A stretch of 64,000 nt of DNA, taken from NCBI GenBank assembly GCA_017483575.1, contig JAFUWF010000019.1:62001-126000 (forward strand), given 5' to 3'. The DNA comes from Bacteroidales bacterium. GTDB lineage: Bacteria; Bacteroidota; Bacteroidia; Bacteroidales; P3. Shown here piece by piece: positions 50,281 through 59,111 of the stretch. A program made the position numbers and the translations under genes. A model generated the notes under the pieces. That model was not told the origin of the DNA. It did not search any database and saw only the letters and a list, made by a program, of their open reading frames with translations. Each line of letters opens with the position of its first letter. Position 1 is the stretch's first letter.

Positions 50281-50404
50281 CAACTTTTTTCAATAACGGA
50301 GAAAAAAAATAACATCCACCTCCAACCAACCGCCCTGCGACCATCAACCAACCGCCCCACGACCGCCAACCAACCGTTGTACCCCAACTTTCGTTCAGGC
50401 AAAA

Positions 50405-50570
50405 AACAGGGGTCAAATAGGTGTCTTATTCGACTGTTCTTATATAGTATACATATAGTATACATATACTTCTCATATAGTTCTTATATATAGTATATGA
50501 ATACTATATGAGAAGTATATGTATACTATATGTATACTATATTAGAAGGGACGAATCGGGTGGGGGGTAG
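50405..50570. repeat. AT-rich palindromic element, copy 4 of 4
   Basis: AACAGGGGTCAAATAGGTGT then CTTATTCGACTGTTC flank a palindrome with 39-bp perfect arms (50442-50480 and 50504-50542) and a 23-nt loop. The 571-bp gap also contains element A (50586-50732) and the glnS promoter. Confidence 0.93.
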
Positions 50571-50585
50571 GTAGGGGTCTTCCAG

Positions 50586-50732
50586 ACACACTCCTCAGTC
50601 AGCGTCAAGCCGCTGCCAGCTCCCCTAACTTAGGGGAGCAGTTAGATTTTAGGTAACAATGACATAGCTATCCTGTTTCCTCCCCTAGGCTAGGGGAGGT
50701 GGACGCCCGCAGGGCGGACGGAGGAGTGCGTG
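50586..50732 (+). repeat. MITE-like element A, complete, upstream of glnS
   Basis: 147 bp from CACACTCCTC to GGAGGAGTGCGTG with two hairpins, AGCTCCCCTAACTTAGGGGA and CTCCCCTAGGCTAGGGGAG, 48 nt apart. Confidence 0.93.
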
Positions 50733-50770
50733 GGAAAAAACGCCTGTTGTGCGGTTGTTGGAAAATAAAT

Positions 50771-50802
50771 TTTGTTGGTTTCCAATCTTTTTGTATATTT
50801 GC
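50771..50802 (+). promoter_or_regulatory. Bacteroidetes-type promoter of glnS
   Basis: TTTG at 50771-50774, 19-nt spacer, TATATTTGC at 50794-50802; ATG 52 nt downstream. Confidence 0.75.
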
Positions 50803-50854
50803 AATTTGGTTTAATCGTGAAATTATATTAAATCTATATATATATCAAATCATT

Positions 50855-52549
50855 ATGGAAGAGAACACCGCTGCCGAGAAGCAACTGAATTTTCTTGAAG
50901 AGATTATCGAACAGGGCCTGAAGGAGGGCAAGTACACCAGTATCCAGACCCGTTTTCCACCTGAGCCCAACGGCTACTTGCACATCGGACACGCCAAGTC
51001 GATATGCATTAATTTCGGTCTGGCAAAGAAATACGGTGGCAAGACCAACCTCCGTTTCGACGACACCAACCCCGTGAAGGAGGACACCGAGTATGTGGAC
51101 TCCATCCAGGAGGACATCCATTGGCTGGGTTTCGACTGGGCGGAGAAGCACTATGCTTCGGACTACTTCGAGCAGCTGTACGAGTGGGCTTGTGTCCTGA
51201 TCAAGAAGGGTATGGCCTATGTCGACGACCAGACGCTGGACGAGATACGCGCCGGCCGCGGCACCGTGACCACTCCCGGCACCAACAGCCCCTACCGCGA
51301 CCGTTCGGTGGAGGAGAACCTCGACCTGTTCCAGCGCATGCGTGCCGGCGAGTTCGAGGACGGCAGCAAGGTGCTCCGTGCCAAAATCGACATGGCTCAC
51401 CCCAACATGATGTTCCGTGACCCCATCATGTACCGTATCCTCCATGCCCACCACCACCGCACGGGCGACAAGTGGTGCATCTATCCCATGTACGACTACG
51501 CTCACGGCCAGAGCGATTCCATAGAGCACATCACGCACAGTATCTGTACGTTGGAGTTCGATATCCACCGTCCCTTGTACGATTGGTTCATCGAACAGCT
51601 GGGTATCTGGCCGAGCCACCAGTACGAGTTTGCCCGCCTGAACATCAACTACACCGTGATGAGCAAGCGCAAGCTGCTGCAGCTGGTGAAGGAGAACTAC
51701 GTCAGCGGCTGGGACGACCCCCGCATGCCGACTATCTGCGGTTTCCGCCGCCGTGGCTACACGCCCGAGAGCATCAAGGCTTTCTGCGAGCGCATCGGCG
51801 TGGCCAAGCGCGACAATATCATTGACTACGGTCTGTTGGAGTTCTCGCTGCGCGAGCACCTCAACAAGGTGGCCCAGCGCCGTATGGCGGTGCTGGACCC
51901 GGTGAAGGTGGTTATCGACAACTACCCCGAAGGCCAGACCGAGATGCTCACCGCCGTCAACAATCCGGAATGTGCCGAGGACGGTACGCGCCAGGTGCCG
52001 TTCGGCCGCGAGCTGTGGATTGAGCGTGAGGACTTTATGGAGGTGGCCCCGAAGAAGTACTTCCGTATGGCCATCGGCCAGGAGGTGCGTCTGCGCTACG
52101 CCTACTTCGTTACGGCCCAGAGCGTTGAGAAGGATGCCGAGGGCAACATCACTTGCATCCACTGCACCTACGACCCCGCCACACGCGGTGGCGACGCCCC
52201 CGACGGGCGCAAGGTGAAGGGCACCATCCACTGGGTGTCCGCCCACAGCGCCGTCGATGCCGAGGTGCGCCTGTTCGACCGTCTGTTTGCCGTCGAGGCG
52301 CCGGACGATGTCGAGGAAGGCCACACCTTCCTGGAGAACCTCAACCCCAATAGCCTTAAGGTGGTCACCGCCAAGTGTGAGCCTTCGCTGGCCGAGTGGA
52401 AGGCGGAAAGTGGAAAGTGGAAAGATGGCATCGTCCGCTACCAGTTCGAGCGCATGGGTTACTTCTGCACCGACCGCGACTCGACGCCGGAACATCCCGT
52501 CTTCAACCGCACCTGCACATTAAAAGATAGTTGGGCAAAGATAAAATAA
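50855..52549 (+). CDS. glnS: Glutaminyl-tRNA synthetase
   Basis: 564 aa. The ATG at 50855 is chosen because the longer frame starts inside the repeat element and upstream of the promoter. HIGH is at 43-46 ([12 protein letters not shown]) and MSKRK at 269-273 is the KMSKS equivalent. Class I enzyme that charges tRNA-Gln directly. A heptamer array at about 514-525 ([11 protein letters not shown]) lies in the anticodon-binding domain. The gene is followed 6 nt later by pheT. Confidence 0.96.
   Translation: MEENTAAEKQLNFLEEIIEQGLKEGKYTSIQTRFPPEPNGYLHIGHAKSICINFGLAKKYGGKTNLRFDDTNPVKEDTEYVDSIQEDIHWLGFDWAEKHYASDYFEQLYEWACVLIKKGMAYVDDQTLDEIRAGRGTVTTPGTNSPYRDRSVEENLDLFQRMRAGEFEDGSKVLRAKIDMAHPNMMFRDPIMYRILHAHHHRTGDKWCIYPMYDYAHGQSDSIEHITHSICTLEFDIHRPLYDWFIEQLGIWPSHQYEFARLNINYTVMSKRKLLQLVKENYVSGWDDPRMPTICGFRRRGYTPESIKAFCERIGVAKRDNIIDYGLLEFSLREHLNKVAQRRMAVLDPVKVVIDNYPEGQTEMLTAVNNPECAEDGTRQVPFGRELWIEREDFMEVAPKKYFRMAIGQEVRLRYAYFVTAQSVEKDAEGNITCIHCTYDPATRGGDAPDGRKVKGTIHWVSAHSAVDAEVRLFDRLFAVEAPDDVEEGHTFLENLNPNSLKVVTAKCEPSLAEWKAESGKWKDGIVRYQFERMGYFCTDRDSTPEHPVFNRTCTLKDSWAKIK
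52394..52428 (+). repeat. Heptamer array, 5 units, in glnS
   Basis: GAGTGGA, AGGCGGA, AAGTGGA, AAGTGGA, AAGATGG. Confidence 0.88.
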
Positions 52550-52555
52550 CAGACT

Positions 52556-55054
52556 ATGAATATATCATTCGATTGGCTTAAAGAATATGTGGATTTGGGC
52601 GACATGACGCCCGAACAGCTGGACGACCTGCTGACCTTCAGCGGTCTGGAGGTGGACAGCATGGAGAAGGTGGAGACCATCAAGGGTGGTCTGGAGCATG
52701 TGGTGATAGCGCAGGTGCTGACCTGCGAGCCGCACCCCGACAGCGACCACCTGCACCTGACCACCGTCGACGTGGGCGGCGAGCGTCCGCTCAATATCGT
52801 CTGCGGTGCCCCCAACGTGGCAGCAGGCCAAAAGGTGGTCTGTGCCCAAATTGGCACCAAGATATACACCTCGGACACTGAATACTACGAGATTAAGAAG
52901 GGCAAGCTGCGCGGTGCCGTCAGCGAGGGTATGCTCTGCGCTGCCGACGAGCTGCAGCTGGGCACCGACCATGCCGGCATCATGGTGCTGCCCGACGACG
53001 CCCCCGTGGGAATGCCCGCCAAGGAGTACTTCCACGTGAAGGACGACTGCCTGCTGGAGGTGGCCATCACGGCCAACCGCATGGACGCCATCTCGCACAT
53101 CGGCGTGGCCCGCGACGTGGTGGCTGTGCTGAATACCCGCGAGGGTAAGAATTTGAAGATCAAGTGGCCGGAGGTTCAGAATAATCTGAATGCTCCGAGT
53201 ACTCAGAATCCTCAGAACGCCATCCGCGTCACCGTCGAGGAGCCCGAGCTCTGCCCGCGCTATACCGGCATCACGCTGCGTGGCGTGAAGGTGGCGGAGA
53301 GCCCCGAGTGGCTGCAGAATCGTCTGCGCACCGTCGGCCTGAGGCCCATCAACAACGTGGTGGACGTGACCAACTTCGTCATGATGGAGGTGGGCCAGCC
53401 GTTGCATGCCTTCGACGCCGACAAGATCGAGGGCGGCGAGGTCATCGTCAAGCGCCTGCCGCAGGGCACCAAGTTCGTCACCCTCGACGGCGTGGAGCGC
53501 ACGCTCGACCAGCGCGACCTGATGATTTGTAATCAGAAAGAGGGGATGTGCATCGCCGGCGTCTTCGGCGGCCTGAAGAGCGGCACCACCATGGAGACCA
53601 AGAACGTCTTCCTGGAGAGCGCCTTCTTCAACCCCGTCAGCATACGCAAGACCAGCCAGCGCCACACGCTGAAGACCGACGCCAGCTACCGCTACGAGCG
53701 CACCTGCGACCCCAACATTACCGAGTGGGCCCTGCGTCGCGCCGTGAAGCTCATCCAGGAGCTGGCCGGCGGCGAGGTCTGCGGCGAGATGGTGGACCTC
53801 TATCCGAAGAAGATAGAGCGTCCGGTGGTGGAGGTGAACTTCCGCCGCATGTTCGACCTCATCGGTCAGGACATCCCGCTGGAGGCTGTGCGCACGGCGT
53901 TGACCTCGTTGGATATAGAGATTGCACGCGAGACTGCCGAGGGTATGACCCTCCGCGTTCCCACATGCAAGGCCGACGTCTACCGCGAGTGCGACATTGT
54001 GGAGGAGATTATGCGTATCTACGGATATAACAATATCCACATCGGCACCACGGTCAACAGCTGCCTGAGCTATGGCAAGAAGCCCGACCCGCGCAAGCTG
54101 AAGAACGCCGTCAGCGACTACCTGACCGACAACGGTTTCAGCGAGATCATGAACAACTCGCTGACCAAGAGCGAGTACTATGACGACAACCCCGACTTCG
54201 ACCCGAAGCGCAACGTCGTCATCATCAACCCCCTCAGCAAGGAGCTGAACGTGATGCGCCAGACGCTGCTCTACAGCGGTCTGGAGTGCATCGCGCGTAA
54301 CATTAATTATAAGATACACGACCAGAAGCTCTACGAGTTCGGCAGAAGCTATCAGAAATCAGAATACTCCGAAAACTCCGAGTATTCCGAATTGCCCGTC
54401 ACTAAAAGGTACACCGAGACCGAGCACGTCAGCATCTTCATGACCGGCAAGATGGGCCCCGAGAGCTGGAAGGCGAAGGCTGTCGACGCCGACTTCTTCT
54501 TCCTGAAGGCCCACGTGATGACCGTCCTGCAGCGCATGCGCGTCAACATGGGCCGCATCGAGATTGTCCCCTCGCAGGCCAAATACTTCGCCGAAGGCCT
54601 CGACCTGGTGCAGCGCGACAGCAAGAAGGTCATCGCCACCATCGGTACCCTCGGCCGCGAGACGCTGAAGAAGATGGACATCAAGCAGCTCGTCTACTAT
54701 GCCGACCTCAACTGGACGCTCCTGCTCAAGCAGTACCCCACCAAGGAGGTGCAGTATCAGGAGGTGGCCAAGTTCCCCGAGGTGCGTCGCGACTTGGCCC
54801 TCATCCTCAAGCGCGACGTTACCTTCGCCCAGATCGAGCAGGCCGCCATGCAGTGCGAGAAGAAGCTGCTGAAGAGCATCAACCTCTTCGACGTCTACGA
54901 AGGCAAGGGCATCGCCGAAGGCTTCAAGTCCTACGCTGTCAGTTTCATCCTGCAGGACCGCGACAAGACCCTCAACGACAAGCAAATCGAGTCCACCATG
55001 GCCAAAATCCAGAAGACCCTCGAGACCCAGCTGGGCGCGAAGATAAGAGGCTGA
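52556..55054 (+). CDS. pheT: Phenylalanyl-tRNA synthetase beta subunit
   Basis: 832 aa. N-terminal tRNA-binding EMAP-like domain (LTCEPHPDSDHLHLTTVDVG; GAPNVAAGQKVVCAQIG), B3/B4 editing region (TITLRGVKV...VVDVTNFVMME), B5 domain (DIVEEIMRIYGYNNI) and the C-terminal FDX-ACB anticodon-binding domain (FPEVRRDLALILKRDVTFAQ). pheS is not adjacent. Two nonamer arrays are in frame, at about 207-221 and 602-613, both in linker-like positions. Confidence 0.96.
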   Translation: MNISFDWLKEYVDLGDMTPEQLDDLLTFSGLEVDSMEKVETIKGGLEHVVIAQVLTCEPHPDSDHLHLTTVDVGGERPLNIVCGAPNVAAGQKVVCAQIGTKIYTSDTEYYEIKKGKLRGAVSEGMLCAADELQLGTDHAGIMVLPDDAPVGMPAKEYFHVKDDCLLEVAITANRMDAISHIGVARDVVAVLNTREGKNLKIKWPEVQNNLNAPSTQNPQNAIRVTVEEPELCPRYTGITLRGVKVAESPEWLQNRLRTVGLRPINNVVDVTNFVMMEVGQPLHAFDADKIEGGEVIVKRLPQGTKFVTLDGVERTLDQRDLMICNQKEGMCIAGVFGGLKSGTTMETKNVFLESAFFNPVSIRKTSQRHTLKTDASYRYERTCDPNITEWALRRAVKLIQELAGGEVCGEMVDLYPKKIERPVVEVNFRRMFDLIGQDIPLEAVRTALTSLDIEIARETAEGMTLRVPTCKADVYRECDIVEEIMRIYGYNNIHIGTTVNSCLSYGKKPDPRKLKNAVSDYLTDNGFSEIMNNSLTKSEYYDDNPDFDPKRNVVIINPLSKELNVMRQTLLYSGLECIARNINYKIHDQKLYEFGRSYQKSEYSENSEYSELPVTKRYTETEHVSIFMTGKMGPESWKAKAVDADFFFLKAHVMTVLQRMRVNMGRIEIVPSQAKYFAEGLDLVQRDSKKVIATIGTLGRETLKKMDIKQLVYYADLNWTLLLKQYPTKEVQYQEVAKFPEVRRDLALILKRDVTFAQIEQAAMQCEKKLLKSINLFDVYEGKGIAEGFKSYAVSFILQDRDKTLNDKQIESTMAKIQKTLETQLGAKIRG
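53174..53218 (+). repeat. Nonamer array, 5 units, in pheT
   Basis: GTTCAGAAT, AATCTGAAT, GCTCCGAGT, ACTCAGAAT, CCTCAGAAC; 15 codons. Confidence 0.88.
54359..54394 (+). repeat. Nonamer array, 4 units, in pheT
   Basis: TCAGAATAC, TCCGAAAAC, TCCGAGTAT, TCCGAATTG; codes SEYSENSEYSEL. Confidence 0.88.
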
Positions 55055-55056
55055 TT

Positions 55057-55293
55057 ATGGACAGTCAGAATGATACATACCGAAAAGTTCACTTTGCAGT
55101 GATGGCTATCGAGGCTAGCGCAAGGAGGGCTAATGTCAGCGGAAAGGAAATGCATGACCGCTTGCAGGCCCAGGATTTGATTCGTCGTCGGCTTTTCCGT
55201 TATTATGACCAATTGCACACTCAGAGCCTGGATTGGGTAGTGGATGACACCCTTGAGACACTCACCAACTGGGAAAAGGAGGCCACCGTATGA
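55057..55293 (+). CDS. DUF3791-like protein, first gene of a toxin-antitoxin-like module
   Basis: 78 aa, helical (VHFAVMAIEASARRANVSGK; WVVDDTLETLTNWEKEA). It fits the small DUF3791 proteins that accompany DUF3990 proteins in gut bacteria. Starts 2 nt after the pheT stop and overlaps the next gene by 4 nt (ATGA). A role as antitoxin is inferred from pairing with an ADP-ribosyltransferase-like partner. Confidence 0.7.
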   Translation: MDSQNDTYRKVHFAVMAIEASARRANVSGKEMHDRLQAQDLIRRRLFRYYDQLHTQSLDWVVDDTLETLTNWEKEATV

Positions 55294-55790
55294 TGACGCT
55301 ATATCATGGATCTCACACCGCTGTCCCACAACCGCTGGTGAAGGTTGGACGCAAAAATGTCGACTTCGGGCAGGGCTTCTATCTCACGCGTCTTGAAGAA
55401 CAGGCATCGTCATGGGCTGAGATTGTAGCCAGCCGTCGTGGGCGTAATGTCGTTCCCGTAGTGAGTTATTACAATTTTGACAGGGAACAGGCTATTGCCA
55501 ATGGAGTACGCTTCATAACTTTTGAGACATACGACATTGAGTGGCTTGACTATGTGGTTGGCTGCCGTCAGGGGAAAGACCATTCTTTGGAATATGATGT
55601 GGTGGAAGGTGGTGTGGCTAACGATAACGTCATCGACACGGTTGAAGACTATGAGAAAGGCATTATCACTGCTGAACAGGCGCTCGGTCAGTTGCAGTAT
55701 AAAAAAGTGAATCATCAGCTCTGTATACTCGACCAACAAGTTGCAGACCGCTATCTGCAGTTTAAAGGAAGCAAAGAGATACTGCTATGA
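55290..55790 (+). CDS. DUF3990 protein, ADP-ribosyltransferase-like putative toxin
   Basis: 166 aa. LYHGSHTAVPQPLVKVGRKN and FGQGFYLTRLEEQASSWAEI have the His ... Tyr arrangement of the ART fold found in DUF3990. Such proteins are candidate NAD-dependent toxins. Flanked by two small helical proteins with 4-nt overlaps on both sides. Target unknown. Confidence 0.75.
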   Translation: MMTLYHGSHTAVPQPLVKVGRKNVDFGQGFYLTRLEEQASSWAEIVASRRGRNVVPVVSYYNFDREQAIANGVRFITFETYDIEWLDYVVGCRQGKDHSLEYDVVEGGVANDNVIDTVEDYEKGIITAEQALGQLQYKKVNHQLCILDQQVADRYLQFKGSKEILL

Positions 55791-55984
55791 GAGACAATGT
55801 ACTGTGGCGCAAAGAGAGCCATATTATCATCCTGTTGGCCGAGGCATTGCACATTGATGTCGAGCGGGCGCTCAACCTTTTTTATGGAACAGAGACCTAT
55901 CGTCAGCTTTCCGACCCTCGCTATGGTCTGCAACTGATGAGTGACCAGTATATTGTTGACAATATCCTTGCCGAACTACAATAG
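55787..55984 (+). CDS. Small DUF3791-like protein, third gene of the module
   Basis: 65 aa, helical (SHIIILLAEALHIDVERALN; YRQLSDPRYGLQLMSDQYIV). Overlaps the DUF3990 gene by 4 nt. Probably a second antitoxin or accessory subunit; family assignment is tentative. Confidence 0.6.
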   Translation: MRDNVLWRKESHIIILLAEALHIDVERALNLFYGTETYRQLSDPRYGLQLMSDQYIVDNILAELQ

Positions 55985-55990
55985 ACCATA

Positions 55991-56020
55991 GAGGCCGAGA
56001 TGGGCGTGAAGATTCGCGGA
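55991..56020 (+). pseudogene. Duplicate of the pheT 3' end
   Basis: Codons for EAEMGVKIRG align with the pheT terminus ETQLGAKIRG (7 of 10 identical), just beyond the DUF3791/DUF3990 module. Confidence 0.5.
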
Positions 56021-56044
56021 TACCACAAGCCCTTTGCTGTGGCA

Positions 56045-56085
56045 AAAAGAATCCCGATGAGATTTTCAAAAGTTTCATCGGGATT
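56045..56085 (+). terminator. Hairpin after the DUF3791/DUF3990 module
   Basis: AATCCCGATGA / TCATCGGGATT with a loop of about 14 nt, then TTCTCATTTTCTCATCGGGATT, a second partial copy of the arm. Confidence 0.6.
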
Positions 56086-56114
56086 TCTCATTTTCTCATC
56101 GGGATTGTGTGAAA

Positions 56115-56390
56115 TCATATCCATGTCCAGGACACACGGTATTTCTTGCCACAATGCTTACAGATGGCCGTCTTGGGTAGTTCGGGCATGACTTGTTTTC
56201 CTTGACAGTAGGGACATTCCACCTGGAAACGCTCGCATGCATGACATTGCAAAATCTTCTTCGCCTTTTTTTGCCCTTTACGACGCATTGCTATCCACTC
56301 GACCATGTGGATAATACTATTTATACTAGAGTCGAGCAAAAGAGGTTCTATTTTCAGCAACGGTCTTTCAAATTTGCATACATGCGGCAT
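56115..56390 (-). CDS. Small zinc-ribbon protein
   Basis: 91 aa at most; a later ATG (MVEWIAMRRKGQ) may be the real start. The C-terminal half has CHAC, CPYC and CKHC pairs, a double zinc-ribbon-like arrangement. A minus-strand TATCTTTGC box at 56413-56421 supports expression. Function unknown. Confidence 0.6.
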   Translation of the reverse strand: MPHVCKFERPLLKIEPLLLDSSINSIIHMVEWIAMRRKGQKKAKKILQCHACERFQVECPYCQGKQVMPELPKTAICKHCGKKYRVSWTWI

Positions 56391-56410
56391 AACTTCAACT
56401 ATTTATCCAG

Positions 56411-57010
56411 TTGCAAAGATACGAACAATTTCCGACATGGCGAAAAATATTTTGCATAGGGGCGGATGTTGAGGGCAATAATGCGGAGGATTTTGCGTTA
56501 ATAGGAGCGATGAAAGGCCTGGAGCAATACGATGTGAAGGTGCTGCTGGCGCTGGTGAAGAGCGTCAGCGGGCGCACCGATTTCTTCAAGCTGCTGGTGG
56601 AGAGCCACCCGGAGCTGGCGGCCTTCAGCAACGCCATCCGCGGCGACGACGATGCCATGGTGTGGCTCTTCAAGAACAACTACGCGTGGCTCGCCATCCT
56701 CAGCAACGCCTGCGACGGCGACGAGAAGGCCATCGACTGGGTACGCAACGGTCTGACGCCCGTCAACCTACGCTTCGCTTTGGCCTGCCGGCACGATGTA
56801 GACTCGCTCAAGTGGCTCTACCAGAGGAAGCTCGGCGTGCTGCTGATGCTGGTGCGCGAGGTGGAGAGGTTCCTGAAATACCAGGAGAAGGAATACATGT
56901 GGCCCTACGTGATGCACTTCGGAGGCCACTACCGCGCCAAAATGGAATTGGAAGAATGGAAAAACCAACAAGAACATGATACAGAAAAAAGTAGTAAAGG
57001 AGAACAGTAG
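56411..57010 (+). CDS. Conserved-looking protein of unknown function, upstream of rluB
   Basis: 199 aa from the first ATG; the ATG at 56510 (MKGLEQYDVK), preceded by AGGAG, is a serious alternative and avoids overlap with the divergent promoter. Helical repeats: ELAAFSNAIRGDDDAMVWLF, then WLAILSNACDGDEKAIDWVR and RFALACRHDVDSLKWLYQRK, which look like three related helical units of about 33 residues. It overlaps rluB by 35 nt. Confidence 0.7.
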   Translation: MQRYEQFPTWRKIFCIGADVEGNNAEDFALIGAMKGLEQYDVKVLLALVKSVSGRTDFFKLLVESHPELAAFSNAIRGDDDAMVWLFKNNYAWLAILSNACDGDEKAIDWVRNGLTPVNLRFALACRHDVDSLKWLYQRKLGVLLMLVREVERFLKYQEKEYMWPYVMHFGGHYRAKMELEEWKNQQEHDTEKSSKGEQ

Positions 57011-57986
57011 TAAAGGAGTAAAGGAGCAGTCGCATGGCCGCGCCGACAGCAAGCCCCGTAGGGGCGAAGGCTCACAGGCAGGGGTGAAGCGCAGCGATGC
57101 TGTGGCGTCGGCTCGGCCGACAACCCCTGCACGCAAAAGGTACGAAGACAAGGAACCCCGTAGGGGTGACAGGAAACCCTATGACCGCCCCACGCGCAGC
57201 ACTCGTCCTGCTGGCAAAAAGCCTCAAACCTCAAACCTCCGACCTCAAACCTCCGCCAAGCACCCCGAGGGCGCCATGCGACTCAACAAGTACATCGCCC
57301 ATGCCGGCATCTGTTCGCGTCGCGAGGCCGACGAGCTCATCGCTGCCGGCAGCGTGAAGGTCAACGGCAAGGTGGTCACCGAGATGGGCTACCAAGTCAT
57401 GCCCGGCGACGAGGTGCAGTACGGCGGCGAGAAGCTCCGCTCCGAGCGCCTGCGCTACTTCCTGCTCAACAAGCCCAAAGGCTTCATCACCACCACCGAC
57501 GACCCGCAGGAGCGCCGCACCGTCATGATGCTCATGGACGGCTGCTGCGCCGAGCGCATCTACCCCGTCGGCCGCCTCGACCGCGCCACCACCGGCCTGC
57601 TCCTCTTCACCAACGACGGCGAGCTCGCCAAGCGCCTCACGCACCCCTCCACGCAGGTCTACAAAATCTACCAGGTGGAGCTCAACAAGCCCGTCACCAA
57701 GGAGGACATGAAGCGCCTGCTCGACGGCATCGAGCTCGAGGACGGCCCCATGCACGTGGACGACATCCAGTACGCCGCCACCAGCAGCACCGTCGACAAG
57801 CGCATCGTCGGTGTCGAGCTGCACAGCGGCCGCAACCGCATCGTCCGCCGCCTCTTCGAAGCCCTCGGCTACGAAGTCCACAAGCTCGACCGCACCGTCT
57901 TCGCCGGCCTCACCAAGAAAGACCTCCCCCGCGGCCGCTGGCGCGAGCTCACCGACAAGGAGGTGGGGTACCTGAAGATGATATAG
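56976..57986 (+). CDS. rluB: RluB/RsuA-family rRNA pseudouridine synthase
   Basis: 336 aa. S4 domain from residue 101 (MRLNKYIAHAGICSRREADE) and catalytic Asp D202 in GRLDRATTGLLL. Converts a uridine of rRNA to pseudouridine. The first 100 residues are a basic extension coded mostly by repeat DNA: 7-8-mers at 56993-57029, GCCCCGTAGGGGC at 57053, ACCCCGTAGGGGT at 57154 and a heptamer array at 57222. A shorter product from the ATG at 57276 is possible, but the open frame upstream argues for the long form. Confidence 0.93.
   Translation: MIQKKVVKENSSKGVKEQSHGRADSKPRRGEGSQAGVKRSDAVASARPTTPARKRYEDKEPRRGDRKPYDRPTRSTRPAGKKPQTSNLRPQTSAKHPEGAMRLNKYIAHAGICSRREADELIAAGSVKVNGKVVTEMGYQVMPGDEVQYGGEKLRSERLRYFLLNKPKGFITTTDDPQERRTVMMLMDGCCAERIYPVGRLDRATTGLLLFTNDGELAKRLTHPSTQVYKIYQVELNKPVTKEDMKRLLDGIELEDGPMHVDDIQYAATSSTVDKRIVGVELHSGRNRIVRRLFEALGYEVHKLDRTVFAGLTKKDLPRGRWRELTDKEVGYLKMI
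57053..57167 (+). repeat. Two GCCCCGWAGGGGC-type palindromes in the rluB linker
   Basis: GCCCCGTAGGGGC at 57053-57065 and ACCCCGTAGGGGT at 57155-57167, each coding PRRG. Same palindrome type as the pair at 49443-49634. Confidence 0.8.
57222..57256 (+). repeat. Heptamer array, 5 units, in rluB
   Basis: CCTCAAA, CCTCAAA, CCTCCGA, CCTCAAA, CCTCCGC; codes PQTSNLRPQTSA. Confidence 0.9.
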
Positions 57987-57999
57987 TGCGTATCCTATT

Positions 58000-58494
58000 A
58001 TGACCAAAGACAACAACGGAATAAACCACACCAGCGGCGAGGCGGAGCATCGGGGGCTCATCGACTCCATGTCGCCGTTCCTCGACAACGGCAAGCCGAA
58101 GGTCGGCATCTTCTGGTACGACACGGCCAACCGGTCGCTCTTCGGCGTGGAGAAGATGGACGCCGAGCAGGCCACCTTCATCAACGGCCGCGCCACTATC
58201 TCCAAGTTGCACAAGACCTACTGGCAGAAGCAGCACCACCGCGCCGAAGCCAAGGGAGACACCTCGTCGATATTCTACAAAGAACACAACTACACGCTCA
58301 TCCCCCGTGGCCGTATCTTCCTCGACGAGGCCACCGACCGCTTCTACGTCTGCGTCGGCAACTGGCTGCATGACGTCGACGCCGACCACCTGCACGAGCT
58401 GATCGAGGACGAGTTCAACCTGCCCGTCGACTTCGAGTTCGTCATCGACTACCACTGGGACCTCGGCCACGGCTGGTCCGAAGAACTGTTATAA
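58000..58494 (+). CDS. Unknown protein, paralogue of the broken gene at 59112
   Basis: 164 aa, no signal peptide. GKPKVGIFWYDTANRSLFGV, YTLIPRGRIFLDEATDRFYV and LIEDEFNLPVDFEFVIDYHW-DLGHGWSEE are shared with the gene at 59112-59622. Looks like a small cytosolic domain of a Bacteroidales family; I do not know its function. 13 nt after rluB. Confidence 0.75.
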   Translation: MTKDNNGINHTSGEAEHRGLIDSMSPFLDNGKPKVGIFWYDTANRSLFGVEKMDAEQATFINGRATISKLHKTYWQKQHHRAEAKGDTSSIFYKEHNYTLIPRGRIFLDEATDRFYVCVGNWLHDVDADHLHELIEDEFNLPVDFEFVIDYHWDLGHGWSEELL

Positions 58495-58507
58495 ATACAG
58501 ACAGACA

Positions 58508-58990
58508 ATGAAGACGCCATACGATTTCCGACGAAGGCTGCGACACCGGCACCTACGGGCAATGGCTACAGGCAGCATGGTGGGTTTGGCTCCACTTATG
58601 ATGATGGTACTCCTAGGCTTGTGGTGGGACACGCATTGCACGGCGTACTTCGGTTCTCCGGAAAACCGTGAGGCAAGTTTCATGGAGACAAGCGAACGTG
58701 TGGTTATGTGGGTGGAGGCATATCAATGGGAACACGGACACCTGCCAGATACCCTGAAAACAGAATGGCTGTATAAGGATTGGGATTACGATTGGTATTA
58801 TTACGATACAACGAAATGGCACTGGCAAGAGTTCGTTTACCACCACTGGGATGATAGCGCATACATCATCGCGTCAGCAAATAGACGGTATCGTTACATT
58901 TCGGCACCCCAATTCGAAGGATTTCTGCTTCGTCGTTGGGATGAGGCGAGTGATAGTGAACGAGTGGACACCGTCTTCCGCTGTTTTTGA
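58508..58990 (+). CDS. Single-pass membrane protein of unknown function
   Basis: 160 aa. Basic N-terminus (RRRLRHRHLR), one helix at about 20-40 (MATGSMVGLAPLMMMVLLGL), then an aromatic, acidic extracytoplasmic part (DWDYDWYYYDTTKWHWQEFV). GC is lower than for its neighbours. No family recognised. Confidence 0.65.
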   Translation: MKTPYDFRRRLRHRHLRAMATGSMVGLAPLMMMVLLGLWWDTHCTAYFGSPENREASFMETSERVVMWVEAYQWEHGHLPDTLKTEWLYKDWDYDWYYYDTTKWHWQEFVYHHWDDSAYIIASANRRYRYISAPQFEGFLLRRWDEASDSERVDTVFRCF

Positions 58991-59111
58991 CATGTTATGT
59001 GAATATATAAAAAAGAGTTAATAGAAACGTAAAAATACAATGAAGACATCTGTCTTTTGCTATAGCACAATAAACATCACATTATCTCGTAATTAAGGCA
59101 AAAAGAACATT

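Noticed and set aside
50699-50854. Upstream extension of glnS starting in repeat element A
   Set aside because: It lies before the TTTG/TATATTTGC promoter and encodes repeat DNA; the ATG at 50855 gives the standard GlnRS N-terminus.
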